A DNA stretch of 64,000 bases from Lentisphaeria bacterium (GTDB taxonomy: Bacteria; Verrucomicrobiota; Lentisphaeria; Victivallales; Victivallaceae): the NCBI GenBank assembly GCA_022009855.1, contig CP091727.1:248001-312000 (forward strand), in the 5' to 3' direction. The translations under genes and the position numbers were made by a program. Shown here piece after piece: positions 11,062 to 20,353 of this stretch (within the stretch, counting starts at the first letter, position 1; every line of letters begins with the position of its first letter). The notes below the pieces were generated by a model. That model saw nothing but the letters and a program-made list of their open reading frames with translations. It was not told where the DNA came from and ran no database searches.

Positions 11062-11959
11062 ATGAACGGAATGATCTTCGACATCGGCAAATTCGCGTTG
11101 CACGACGGTCCCGGAATCCGGACAACCGTGTTTCTGAAGGGTTGTCCGCTGCGCTGCCTCTGGTGCCACAATCCGGAATCCCAGTCCTGCCGGCCGGAAA
11201 TTTTTTTCCGTCCGGAACAATGCCTCGGCTGCGGTCGCTGTTTTTCCGCCTGCCCCCGGCATTGTCACCAGATGCGCGGCGGCAGCCGCCTGTTCCATCG
11301 GGAATCGTGCAACGGATGCGGCAGATGTGCCGCAGAGTGCCATTCCGGAGCGTTGGAGCGCGTCGGACGAATCATGAGCGTGGAAGAGGTGATCGCCGAA
11401 GTTCTCAAGGACAAGCTGTTCTATGAGAAATCCGGAGGCGGGATCACGCTTTCCGGCGGCGAACCGCTGGCGCAAATCGAGTTCACCGCAGCTCTGCTCC
11501 AGACCGCCGGTGAGCACAATCTGCACACCTGCCTGGAAACCAGCGGCTTCGCTCCGCCGGAAGAGATCATGCGCCTCGTGCCCTCTGTCGACCTCTGGCT
11601 GTGGGACGTCAAAGCCCGTCCGGAAGATCATCTGCGGCTCACCGGCGTTTCGGCCGAACCGATTCTGGACAATCTCCGCCGGCTGGACCGGGCGGGAGGA
11701 AAGATAATTCTGCGCTGCCCTCTGATTCCCGGCGTGAACGATTCCCCGGCACACCTGACCGGAATCGGAGGACTGGCGAATTCCCTGCGGAATGTTCGGG
11801 AAATCCAGCTGGAACCGTACCATTCCCTCGGCGAGGGCAAACGCGCCCGTCTGGGCAGGCCCGGAAGTCACCAGCCTGTATCCGCCTTCTCCGGCAACGC
11901 TTGCGGAATGGCAGGCTGTGGTACGGAGCACAACAGCCATTCCGGTAAAACCGGCCTGA
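11062..11959 (+). CDS. Glycyl-radical-enzyme activating enzyme (radical SAM; one frameshift)
   Basis: PflA-type activase that uses S-adenosylmethionine to install the glycyl radical. FALHDGPGIRTTVFLKGCPL leads into the radical-SAM cluster motif CPLRCLWCHNPE (CxxxCxxC). Two extra ferredoxin-type [4Fe-4S] motifs follow (CLGCGRCFSACPRHC and CNGCGRCAAEC), as in activases of dehydratase-type glycyl-radical enzymes but not PFL itself. ITLSGGEPLAQ is the SAM-binding GGE motif. A frame break near 11855 precedes the true C-terminus, which ends ATLAEWQAVVRSTTAIPVKP before the TGA at 11957-11959. Starts 15 bp after the enzyme it activates. Confidence 0.92.
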
Positions 11960-12128
11960 CTTCCTCCGGGGAGGTCTTGCGGCAGCGGAGTTCCCGCCCC
12001 CGGCGGGTGCCCCGATCGCCCGGGAAACAGTGGATTTTCCTCTCCGGCCCCCTCATCGGAACGTAAAAAATCGGATTTTTTCCCCGTGCGGTTTGAAAAA
12101 AGAAAAATCGGTCTATTTTAAAAGGCGT

Positions 12129-12205
12129 GGCGGGTTAGCTCAGTTGGTTAGAGCGTCGGAATCATAATCCGCAGGTCTCGTGTTCGAGTCACGAACCCGC
12201 TACCA
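12129..12205 (+). tRNA. tRNA-Met (anticodon CAT)
   Basis: Cloverleaf folds as: acceptor GGCGGGT/ACCCGCT (first pair G-T), D-stem GCTC/GAGC, anticodon loop ATCATAA with CAT, anticodon stem CGGA/TCCG with a T-C mismatch below it, variable AGGTC, T-stem TCGTG/CACGA with loop TTCGAGT, discriminator A and encoded CCA. The anticodon stem lacks the GGG/CCC of initiator tRNA, so elongator Met is favoured; a lysidine-modified Ile2 tRNA cannot be excluded. AT-rich DNA of foreign character begins about 250 bp downstream. Confidence 0.95.
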
Positions 12206-12743
12206 GTTTTGATTCAGAATGGTCCGAATTTCAATCGCGGCCTGATTTGCTCGGTCTCTTCGATCCGGGTGCACGTCAGGCAGGTTATCTGAAATTGGGC
12301 TTTTTTTTGCCTCTTCGACGGTCCCTGCCATAATTCACACCTCCTTCTCGCTCGACTTTTCCGTAGTGTTCGATATTTTGCGCACATTTGCTTTGAGTGA
12401 TTGCTGATTACAAGCGTGACTTGGCGCGCCCGAAACCGGAAGGATTTCCTCCCTGAGTGACGCAATGTCAAACTTGCAATCTGCAAGCTATGAGATATAG
12501 TACTCAAAGAATTTTACACCAATCATCTTTCAATAAAAAGTTATCCAACCTAAGGGGAGGCGTAAACAGCCAGAATAAAATGATCTGGCAATACCTTTCT
12601 TGAGATTAAAGTAAAAAAATCCCCAAAAATAAAATATGATATTGGCCCCTAATTCCTTGAAGATTGGGTTGCAAAAGTGAAATTATTAGACTCTTTACCA
12701 TGGGATATTATATATTTTTTGTATATATACAGATGGCTCATCT
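12206..12743. other. Intergenic region between tRNA-Met and the AT-rich island
   Basis: No secure gene. On the minus strand an AAGGAGGTGTGA ribosome-binding site precedes an ATG at 12328-12330 opening a 43-codon frame (begins MAGTVEEAKKSPISDNLPD) that runs into the tRNA; it could be a small or broken gene. Composition changes near 12480: to the left the DNA resembles the rest of the window, to the right it becomes strongly AT-rich and has no recognisable gene until 12744. Confidence 0.5.
12326..12355. repeat. Imperfect 30-bp direct repeat, copy 1 (left of AT-rich island)
   Basis: Matches 14833-14862 at 28 of 30 positions in the same orientation (mismatches at repeat positions 9 and 23), with weaker similarity on both sides. 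Read on the minus strand, both copies carry a ribosome-binding site AAGGAGGTGTGA overlapping a TGA, then ATGGCA. The two copies bracket the AT-rich island, so they may be insertion or recombination boundaries, or starts of two related small genes. Confidence 0.75.
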
Positions 12744-13237
12744 TTGGAACTATTTTTTATATTAGCAATATTTAGCATTTTCAAAAAATATTTTTGGATA
12801 TTTTTTTCTATTCTTATCAACTTTGTTTTAATTGGGGGGATAGCACTATTTCCAACAATATTCGGCTACAGCAGCATGAAAGTCTTACCATTCGGCGTAA
12901 ATGAATTTGTTCAGGATCAATTAGCTTCGCGATGGGGGCTGAAAGTATTTGTATCAGAGGCACGTAATGTCATCCAGGAAAAAAAAAGAACACATCCATT
13001 GGCGACCTGATTATATTGATTTAACATGGGACAGAGCCTATGTCGGCATGATAAGATATAGTAAAGATCCCCCCAAAACAATAGGGGATATCGTCGTCCT
13101 TGAATCTCCGGCTACTCCCTTCCCTTTTGAATTAGGCAATAAATCTTTTTCCTGGACTTCTTGGCGACCTGATTTTTACTTTGGCACAGACCAGGAATTG
13201 ATTTTAAAAAATTTATCTTTGAAAGAATTTAAATTTA

Positions 13238-14195
13238 GAACTTATCAACTAATAATATCATAACGGAGGATAAATTGCCATAATTTTATTCATCGTTATC
13301 ATCATAGCTGCCAAGTACAGCAAGGCATTGTATGCGCAGGCGGTTTTTTCGTATCTGACATGAATTTTTCTGAATCGGTTGAACCACGAATGTGCAACCT
13401 CGACAATCCATCGTTTAGGACGAAATCCATGCAGTTCAATTGCCTTCTTTTCTTCTCCGCGAGGTCGAATATGCGGCACCATGCCATGTCTTGACGCAAC
13501 ATCCGCTTTTCCGACATATCCGGCATCCAAGCAAACATTTTGAGTAATGTGTTCATAATGCTCAAAATCCAGGGGCTTCATACGCTCCTTGAGTAATTCA
13601 TCAAGAACGGCTGCATCATGCCTGTTGGCTCCGGTTACGACGATCGACAACGGGATGCCAACTGCGTCTACGAGTAGATTTTTTTTGCTTCCTTGCTTAC
13701 CCCGGTCTGTTGGATTTGCTCCGGCAAGTTCTTGCGCCAATGGCGCTTTTCCATGAGAACCATCCGCCGACTGCCATTCCCATGCAATCCCTTCCATCTC
13801 GTCATACTCCATAAGACCAGCGTGCCAAAGCTTTTGAAAAAATCCAGCTCGTGACCATTGCATAAATTTTTTATGTACCGCTTGTGATGTGATATTTTCA
13901 AATTCCTTGCGCGGCAATGCATTCCAAATAATTCCCGTGCGGAGAACATAAACGATAGCCGAAAAATACAATCGGTTTCCATAGCGAGATTTTCTCCCTC
14001 CTCCCGGTTTTCGGCGATAATTTACCCCGGGGCAACGTAAATCATTCGGAATATATGTTTCAACTTTTGCCCAAAATTCATCCGTTATTTCCCATGTTCT
14101 CAGCCTTGTCGTTGCCATGTTTACCTCCATTGTTTTTGCGTGAAGATAATATAGCACAAGGAGCTATTAAAATCAATTTATTAGTTGATAAGCTC
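13238..14195 (-). mobile_element. IS5-family insertion sequence, complete
   Basis: 958-bp element with 18-bp terminal inverted repeats (GAACTTATCAACTAATAA on the left, GAGCTTATCAACTAATAA read inward from the right; one mismatch) and a 3-bp target duplication TTA at 13235-13237 and 14196-14198. It encodes one intact DDE transposase on the minus strand. Terminal repeats, duplication and intact transposase indicate a recent insertion. Confidence 0.9.
13258..14118 (-). CDS. IS5-family DDE transposase
   Basis: About 286 residues from the ATG at 14116-14118 (MATTRLRTWEITDEFW), preceded by GGAGGTAAAC. The N-terminal DUF4096-type domain (YRRKPGGGRKSRYGNRLYFS) is followed by the catalytic DDE triad: Asp in WQSADGSHGKAPLAQ, Asp in VCLDAGYVGKADV, Glu in WIVEVAHSWFNRFRKIHVRY, the Y-(2)R-(3)E-(6)K-type signature. 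Intact, and it ends close to the left inverted repeat. Confidence 0.94.
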   Translation of the reverse strand: MATTRLRTWEITDEFWAKVETYIPNDLRCPGVNYRRKPGGGRKSRYGNRLYFSAIVYVLRTGIIWNALPRKEFENITSQAVHKKFMQWSRAGFFQKLWHAGLMEYDEMEGIAWEWQSADGSHGKAPLAQELAGANPTDRGKQGSKKNLLVDAVGIPLSIVVTGANRHDAAVLDELLKERMKPLDFEHYEHITQNVCLDAGYVGKADVASRHGMVPHIRPRGEEKKAIELHGFRPKRWIVEVAHSWFNRFRKIHVRYEKTACAYNALLYLAAMMITMNKIMAIYPPL

Positions 14196-14374
14196 TTATT
14201 ACGTTTATCTCAACAATTTGGATTCTTTGCTGCACTACATATTTTATGTTGAATGTTAAATCAAAAAACACATTACAGCTTACAACATAGTATCTTTATG
14301 TACTGTTGCAATCATACCAATACTTCTTATCTCAATTGCAATTACATTTGTAAAAAAAAATTCATGTTGCGCCA

Positions 14375-14776
14375 GTGGAAGCGATAAATTTATTTTCAAA
14401 GATAGAAACGCAGAATGCATTGGATAAATTACTTAAAAATTCTACAGAATGCACTTACCACAAAGATTTTCAGCTCGAACCATCTCATAAATATAATATT
14501 TTCATCAGCAATAAAAACTTCCTGAAAACGAATTACATCCGCATTAACATAAGTCTTTTTCAATATGTATTCTTTGCAAAACGATTTGATGATATTATTC
14601 ATCCTAAGTCCATGAAAGTAAATCAAATAACTAAAAACATCTATTACGGTTATTATAGCAAATATATAAAAAGAAAACAGCAGAACTGTTTTATTTATTT
14701 ATGGGATTATCGGAGTACAAATATTAATTATATTAATTGGGATTATTTGGGGGTAAGAAATTTAAAAACCTCCTAG
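14375..14776 (+). CDS. AT-rich hypothetical protein, probable membrane-anchored
   Basis: 133 residues from a GTG at 14375, with no recognised domain (DALDK-like start EAINLFSKIETQNALDKLLK; LFQYVFFAKRFDDIIHPKSM). A run of nine A at about 14351-14360 separates it from an upstream open frame encoding a hydrophobic helix (VAIIPILLISIAITFVKK). A single-base error in that run would make one protein: an N-terminal transmembrane anchor with this as its extracytoplasmic domain. Strongly AT-rich like the preceding gene and unlike the rest of the window. Confidence 0.5.
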   Translation: MEAINLFSKIETQNALDKLLKNSTECTYHKDFQLEPSHKYNIFISNKNFLKTNYIRINISLFQYVFFAKRFDDIIHPKSMKVNQITKNIYYGYYSKYIKRKQQNCFIYLWDYRSTNINYINWDYLGVRNLKTS

Positions 14777-14832
14777 AATAAAATTGCGATCAGTCCGGTT
14801 AACGTCAGAAAAACGTCTTCATCGACGGGACT

Positions 14833-14862
14833 TGCCATAAGTCACACCTCCTTCACGCTCGA
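14833..14862. repeat. Imperfect 30-bp direct repeat, copy 2 (right of AT-rich island)
   Basis: 28/30 identical to 12326-12355. On the minus strand it provides AAGGAGGTGTGA and an ATG at 14836-14838 for a 21-codon frame (MASPVDEDVFLTLTGLIAIL plus one residue), hydrophobic at its end, with stop overlapping the stop of the plus-strand gene. Confidence 0.7.
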
Positions 14863-15055
14863 AATTTCGGGAAGTTGATGGATTTTCAGCTTGAAGTATT
14901 CACGATCAAGAAAGCCGTCCGTCAGCGGAACGGAGCCCGGCGGCGGAACAATTCACCCGCTTTGCGGCTGTCCCGGCGGAACCGTCGCAGCAATCCGGAT
15001 TTGCATTTTCCGAAATCCGCTGTATTTTTTTCTGACGTTGTTTTCGGAGAATGTC

Positions 15056-15940
15056 ATGGTCCCTCAAAAGAAAAAAATCCATCCCGACCTCCCTTTCTCC
15101 TGGGAATACCAGCAGGGGGACAGACGCGGTGTCGCATATGAATGGCACGATCCGGCCTGTGAACATCTGCCGATCTGGCCGAATCACATCGGCAGCTTTC
15201 TCATTCGCGACGGCGAGTATTCCATCCATTCCAACTACTACAACTACGCCTTCGAATACATCCTCGAAGGAAACCTGAAATTGTTTCAGCGGGATCAGGA
15301 GTTCTTCGCGGAAGCAGGTGATGTCTGCATCCTTCATCGCGGCGAAACCAACCGCTTTGAACCGGGCAGCGCCGGCTTCGCCCGGAAGCTCTGCGTCTGC
15401 ATGAGAGGGCAGCTGATGACTCAGCTGGTGGCCTCCCTCGGCCTCACCGAATACTCGGTCATCCATCCCGCCAATCCCCGGCTCATCGAGGAGACACTCC
15501 TGGAGATAGGCCGTCTCCTCAGCAGAAAGAACAGCGAAGAAATCGCTTCCATCGTCGGCTGCGGCATGAAATTCCTCTCGGCGCTGGCCTTGTCCATCCA
15601 GAAACAGAAGGACTACCCCTTCATTCAGGCGGCAAACATCCTTCAATACAACATTCCCAATCAAGTGTCGATTCGGGAGGTCGCGGTCAAAATGAACATG
15701 AGCACCTCTTCTCTGGAACGGCTGTTCCGGAAAAACTGCGGCATGACCCCGAAAGAATATTCCATCGACCTGAAAATGAAAACAGCCGCAACCCTGCTGA
15801 AAAACAGCAGCCTGAACATCAAGGAGATCTCCCGCCAGGTCGGTTATCCGAATCCGGTCAAGTTCTCCGGAGAATTCAAAAAATTTTCCGGCCTCTCCCC
15901 GCTCGAGTTTCGAAGAGCAAAATCGAAGCAGGAAGAATAA
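15056..15940 (+). CDS. AraC/XylS-family regulator
   Basis: 294 residues, intact. Start ATG at 15056 (MVPQKKKIHPDLPFSWEYQQ) has CGGAGA upstream; in-frame codons further upstream lack a ribosome-binding site. N-terminal cupin sensor (FEYILEGNLKLFQRDQEFFA; GDVCILHRGE) and a C-terminal pair of helix-turn-helix motifs (SIREVAVKMNMSTSSLERLF; NIKEISRQVGYPNPVKFSGE, GLSPLEFRR). It is followed on the same strand by a pseudopilin and a secreted glycosidase, its likely targets, presumably in response to a sugar released from their substrate. Confidence 0.93.
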   Translation: MVPQKKKIHPDLPFSWEYQQGDRRGVAYEWHDPACEHLPIWPNHIGSFLIRDGEYSIHSNYYNYAFEYILEGNLKLFQRDQEFFAEAGDVCILHRGETNRFEPGSAGFARKLCVCMRGQLMTQLVASLGLTEYSVIHPANPRLIEETLLEIGRLLSRKNSEEIASIVGCGMKFLSALALSIQKQKDYPFIQAANILQYNIPNQVSIREVAVKMNMSTSSLERLFRKNCGMTPKEYSIDLKMKTAATLLKNSSLNIKEISRQVGYPNPVKFSGEFKKFSGLSPLEFRRAKSKQEE

Positions 15941-16065
15941 AGTATTTTTTTGACGTTTCCGGTATATTTTTCCCCGTTTTACCCTCTTGTGATTCATTTT
16001 TTTCTGTTATAATTAATTACAGATAAAAAACGGATTTGTTTCCGGACAACCCAAGGAGATTTCTG

Positions 16066-16842
16066 ATGAAACACAGGCAGACCATTGAAAAAAACTCTTT
16101 TGTTTGGAACAGCGGAATCCCTTCTTCCTCCCGTAATGCCCGGAGAAAACCATTTACTTTGATCGAGCTTCTCATCGTAATAGCGATCATCGCAATTCTG
16201 GCGGCTATGCTGCTGCCGGCACTGAACAAGGCAAGAGCTTCCGCAAACATGGTTTTCTGCGCGAACAATCAGAAACAGCTCGGACTTCAGTTCGCAATGT
16301 ATGCCAATGCGTTCGGCAATTATATCACCGTCAAGGGGGCGGATTCCAGCTGGCTCAGGTGGCTTTACCAATGGCCCACGGACACGACGGCGGAACAGGA
16401 AGCCCAGAAACTGAAAATCAAGAGCTGTCCACAGGTCAATGGATATGATGGAACGAGCAATTACCGTTACCTCACCTACGGCATCAAAACCACCGCTTTC
16501 AGCGATGAATCAAAATGGGAGAAAACATATGCTTCCGGAAACTGTTACGTCACACTGGACGATGGACAGAAATTCATAGTCATGCAGCGAATCACGGCTC
16601 CCTCGAAATATTTCTACCTCGGAGACTGCATCCGGCGCAGTACGATGAAAATTTCCTACTATATGCCAAGCTGGGGAGGAGATGACGCCAAACTGTATCT
16701 GATTCACAACAAGCGGGTCAATCTGCTCTATGCGGACGGGCACGTGAATTCCGCCGGAAAATCCCTGAGTCTTGATATCCAGAGCATGACCTATATGGGC
16801 AACAGCGGGATGTTGATGGACGAGGCTGGAATTCCCTATTGA
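16066..16842 (+). CDS. Pseudopilin-like protein with class III signal
   Basis: 258 residues, intact. Start ATG at 16066 preceded by AAGGAGA. A 33-residue basic leader ends at the prepilin-peptidase motif FTLIELLIVIAIIAILAAML, followed by LPALNKARASANMVFCANNQ, then a soluble domain with several Cys and a C-terminal HNKRVNLLYADGHV, the H-x9-DG motif of this family. These proteins occur in very large numbers in Lentisphaerae and are thought to be exported by a type II/IV-like system. Ends 15 bp before a secreted glycosidase; a TATAAT box lies at 16008-16013. Probably co-expressed with the glycosidase for binding or degrading a glycan. Confidence 0.93.
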   Translation: MKHRQTIEKNSFVWNSGIPSSSRNARRKPFTLIELLIVIAIIAILAAMLLPALNKARASANMVFCANNQKQLGLQFAMYANAFGNYITVKGADSSWLRWLYQWPTDTTAEQEAQKLKIKSCPQVNGYDGTSNYRYLTYGIKTTAFSDESKWEKTYASGNCYVTLDDGQKFIVMQRITAPSKYFYLGDCIRRSTMKISYYMPSWGGDDAKLYLIHNKRVNLLYADGHVNSAGKSLSLDIQSMTYMGNSGMLMDEAGIPY

Positions 16843-16857
16843 GAAAGCTATGCAACT

Positions 16858-19800
16858 ATGAAAAAACTGCTTGTATCCGTGGTATTGCTCGCTCATCTTC
16901 TGGCCTCGGGGGAGATCTTGTACCAGAATGATTTTTCCGGTGAAAACGCCCTCGACGGCTGGAGAAAAAACCGTGCGGCGCAGCTTACCGGCAGTGAGTT
17001 GCGGTTTTCCCTGGCGGAAAAGACGGCCGGTCTTCCCTCAGTCAAACGCACGTTTGACGCCAAACTCCTTTCCGGCAGACTCCTCGCCGTTTCCGCGGAA
17101 ATCAAGGGGGGAAAAACTCGAACGGCATCTGCGCCGTTCCTTTACCGGAATTCAGATCCAGTTCGAAGGAGATTCCGGGAAAGGACGATCCTACTTCGGC
17201 ATGACGATAAACCGGGAAGGCAGTTTCGGCTGGACGACCTTCCGCCGGGTCTGCCATGCCCCGGCCGACCTGAAGAATGCAGTTCTCGCGATCGGAATGC
17301 AGGGAGCAACCGGAAGTTTTCAATTGCGCAATCTGAAAATCGAATCGCTGGGAGTTCCCCTGCCTCTGACGGAAAAGGCCAATATGGGCTATTCCGATAC
17401 GGTTGCCGGGGACGGCAAAGGCGGCTGGTCCGATCAGGGAGCGGAGAACGACGGGTCGCTTTTTCTGCCGGAGTTGTACCGGAAAGAGATAGCGGGGGTT
17501 CCGTTTCTCCTCAACCGGCAGGGGAACTCGGTGCTGAGCTTTTCTTCGACACATTTTCCGCAGGGGTTGAAGACCGCGGAATTTGCCGTCGGGGAAGCCG
17601 CTGGGAAAGCCTCCTGGCTCTATCTGCTGCATACGCTCTGCTGGGGCGGCTCAAAGGAGGAAGAGGCGGGCCGGATCGAGATTCATGGAGAAAGCGGAAC
17701 GAAAACATTTTCCGTCATCAACCGGCGCGATGTTCAGGACTGGTGGCGGTCGGAAGCTCTGCCGAATGCATTGCCCGGGCTTTCCGTCAAGGGGAAAAAC
17801 GGAATGCGCTCCCTGTTCGTTTCGAGATTCAAGCTCGACGCCGGGCTGGGAAAAATCTCTTCGGTTTCCTTCCGTTCCGCCGGCCGGGAACCTGTCTGGA
17901 TCATCTGCGGAGCCACGCTGTCCAGCCGCGAAATCCCGGTCTCTCCGGCCGGACCGGCTCTGGAGATCAAGGCGGGGAAAGAATGGCTCCCCTTTCCGCG
18001 AAGCGGATATGGCCTGCGTCTCCCGGGCAGCGCGCTGGATCTGTCGGGACACGAAAAATGGAAGACGTCGGGTGCGGATGGCCGGATCAGGGTATCCGAA
18101 CGCGGCACCCTCTGTTTTGAGAGGCAACCGGAGGAGGATCTGCGGATGCTTGCCGCGCCGGTTCCGACACACTTTTCCCGCCCCCGGGAGGCGGAGATGT
18201 TTCTGGACGAGTGTGTCCGGAACGGAATTCGCTGCATCCGCTTTCATTTTCTCGACACAATGCTGATGTCAGGCTCATCGCAGGACGGCGTTTTCAACAC
18301 CAAAACACGGGCCGTCTTCGAGGCGATTGTCGCCGGAGCGAAGAAGCGCGGAATGTATCTCATGCTGGATATCATGACCCATCCAAACGGGTATTATGCA
18401 CAGAAAACGTTCGATCCATGGGGAAATCTGCGTGATTCCCACAATATGAAACTGCGGATGCATTTTGATCCGGACGCCAGAAAAAACTGGGAGACCGGAG
18501 CCCGGCAGCTTCTGCTGCGGGAAAATCCTTTGACGAAAACCCGTCTCGTCGACGACCCGGTACTGGCAATGGTCGTCACCTTCAACGAACAGTCGTTCGC
18601 GTTCAGCCAGTTCATGGACAAAAAACTGGTGGCCCCGCATTACCGGAACTATTTGAAACGCCGCTACCAGACCATCGACGCCTACAATGCGGAACATCGG
18701 TCGAACTACCCCTCCTTCGACCGGATCCCGTGTTTCGACTCTCGTTCCAAAGCGGATGCGGACGGGTTGGCATTCATCGAGGAAACCGAACGCAACACCC
18801 TTGCCTGGTATCGCTCCACGCTCCGGGGAATGGGATATCCAGGGATCATCATGGACTGCAATCTGACCAAGAATCACTCCGCCAATCTGCGCCGCCTCGA
18901 CAATGAAGCGGTGGCGATCAACAGTTATCATGACCATCCCTCCCGCTGGGCGGGCTGCGGCTCCACGATCCGCCAGCAGAGCGCCGTCTATTCCCTCGCC
19001 GGAATGTTCCGCGATTTGATCAACGCCAGACTTTCCGGCAAACCTCTGGTGGTCACGGAGTACAATCATGTCTTCTGGAATCGCTACCGCCATCAGCAGG
19101 CGTATACGGCAGGAGCGTATGCGGCATTGAACGATCTCAGCATCCTGACGATGCACAGCGGGGTGCCCGACATCAAAGCTCTGGTTCCGGGAGATTCGGA
19201 ACTGGCAATCCGTCCATTTGGAAATTCGCGGGATCCGATTGCCGTTGCCTCGGAATTTCTGACCTACTTCCTCTTCATCCGCAAAGATGCGGCAACGGCC
19301 GCCCACGCGGTCCGGATCCGGGTCGGCGAAAAGGATTCGCACGGGAAAACGGCTTGCAGACGCTGAGTTCACCGCAAAACCTGCTTTCCCTTCTACTGCG
19401 TTTTTCCGTCGATTACCGGAATCCGGCTCCGGCGGCGGACGATGAAAGAATCTTCCCTCTCCGCGGCGGGCTGGAAAGCATTGAAACCAGCGCGACCTCC
19501 CAGAGCCGTGAGACCGGCGAGGCGGATGCCGGCCACTACGTCTCTCTATTGAAGCAAGAGGGATTCCTGCCGGAGAAAAACCGGACCGACGGAGTCCATC
19601 TCTTTGAAAGTGAAACCGGGGAAATCCTGCTGGACCGCCGCCGGGAACTCATCCGAATCGACACCCCCCGTTTTCAGGGGATATGCGCCCTCCGGGGCAG
19701 TTCGGAAAAACTGACCGATTTTGAAATTCAAAAACTGGATGCGGACGCCGGTCTGACCATCATCGCCGTTGACGGAAACAATCCGATCCGGACGGCCAGA

Positions 19801-20094
19801 CGCATGGTCCTGGTTTTCGCCACCAATGCGCTGAACAGCGGAATGCAGTTTTACGACAAGGATATGTGCCGTCTGTACCATATCGGATATTATCCTCCGC
19901 TTCTGCAAAGCGGCAGCTTCCGGGTGGCGATACGCAATCTCCATGCAAAGCGTCTGACGCTTTACCGGCTGGATCTTTCGGGGCGTCGCATCGCGAAACT
20001 GAAACCGGACCGGATTGCCGGGGAGAAGGCGGTCTTCTCCGTGGATACCGCAAAAGACGGCGCCGCGGTCTTCTATGAACTCATCGCGGAATGA
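16858..20094 (+). CDS. Large secreted clan GH-A-type glycoside hydrolase (two frameshifts)
   Basis: About 1078 codons. Sec signal MKKLLVSVVLLAHLLASGEI, then beta-rich carbohydrate-binding-like region (residues about 25-150 and 180-350), then a TIM-barrel domain. RFHFLDTMLMSG is an early strand; VVTFNEQSFAF carries the Asn-Glu acid/base pair and LVVTEYNHVFWNR the candidate nucleophile Glu, both placed as in clan GH-A (GH5/GH42-like). A beta-sandwich tail follows. Breaks lie in AAGGGGGGAAAAA near 17105 and near 19340. Closest GH family cannot be fixed by eye. Encoded immediately behind a pseudopilin and an AraC regulator. Confidence 0.8.
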
Positions 20095-20128
20095 GTACAA
20101 TTTTGCAGGAATTATTCTCAAAAAAGAC

Positions 20129-20156
20129 TTGTAAAAGCTGATTTCCGGGTTATACT
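20129..20156 (+). promoter_or_regulatory. Sigma-70-type promoter of the TM1266-hydG transcript
   Basis: -35 TTGTAA (20129-20134), 16-bp spacer, -10 TATACT (20151-20156); an overlapping TATAAT lies at 20156-20161. Predicted start of transcription is around 20163-20168, which would give a leader of about 170 bases before the terminator. Confidence 0.6.
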
Positions 20157-20162
20157 ATAATT

Positions 20163-20334
20163 AGAGAAAGATCCTCCGGCGGAAGGCTTCGGCCCGGCGT
20201 CCCGAGGTGATTAATGGTTTGAAACGTTCCAACGGCGAGGGAGTGAGGCTCCCGATCCTGAAGGCGGCAACCGGTCGGGTTCGCATGGCATCCCCGGCGC
20301 GCTACTGCATTTCAGGCGCGCCGGGGATTTTTTT
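20163..20334 (+). ncRNA. Structured 5' leader ending in a terminator upstream of hydG genes; candidate attenuator or riboswitch
   Basis: GC-rich, gene-free leader between a promoter and a strong intrinsic terminator. Visible short hairpins include GGGAG/CTCCC (about 20239-20253) and CGTTCCAACG. The segment TGAAGGCGGCAACC resembles a stretch of the SAM-I riboswitch core, and GTGAGGCTCC a stretch of the Mg2+ M-box, but neither complete consensus is present, so I assign no class. Its position ahead of hydrogenase-maturation genes suggests transcription attenuation. It could instead be an independent small RNA. Confidence 0.5.
20292..20334 (+). terminator. Strong intrinsic terminator 20 bp before the TM1266 start codon
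   Basis: Perfect 11-bp stem CCCCGGCGCGC (20292-20302) with GCGCGCCGGGG (20316-20326), 13-base loop, then A and seven T (20328-20334). It lies between the promoter and the genes it serves, so read-through must be controlled. Confidence 0.9.
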
Positions 20335-20353
20335 ATGCGGGAGTTAGAGCGCC

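Larger units (their letters stand above)
12744..14290 (+). pseudogene. AT-rich putative membrane protein gene split by an IS5-family element
   Basis: TTG start at 12744. Two N-terminal hydrophobic stretches (FWIFFSILINFVLIGGIALF), a soluble domain (DYIDLTWDRAYVGMIRY; NKSFSWTSWRPDFYFG), and a frame break in a run of A near 12980. The gene runs into the left end of the IS at 13238. Removing the IS and one copy of its TTA target duplication joins the frame directly, giving KFITFISTIWILCCTTYF, a clear transmembrane helix, and a stop at 14288-14290. No family recognised. Codon use and composition differ sharply from neighbours, consistent with recent transfer. Confidence 0.6.

Noticed and set aside
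12128..12205. Initiator tRNA-fMet
   Set aside because: The anticodon stem lacks three consecutive G-C pairs and the first acceptor pair is G-T rather than a C-A mismatch.
20163..20334. SAM-I or Mg2+ (M-box) riboswitch
   Set aside because: Only short resemblances (TGAAGGCGGCAACC; GTGAGGCTCC). The rest of each conserved core and its helices could not be found.
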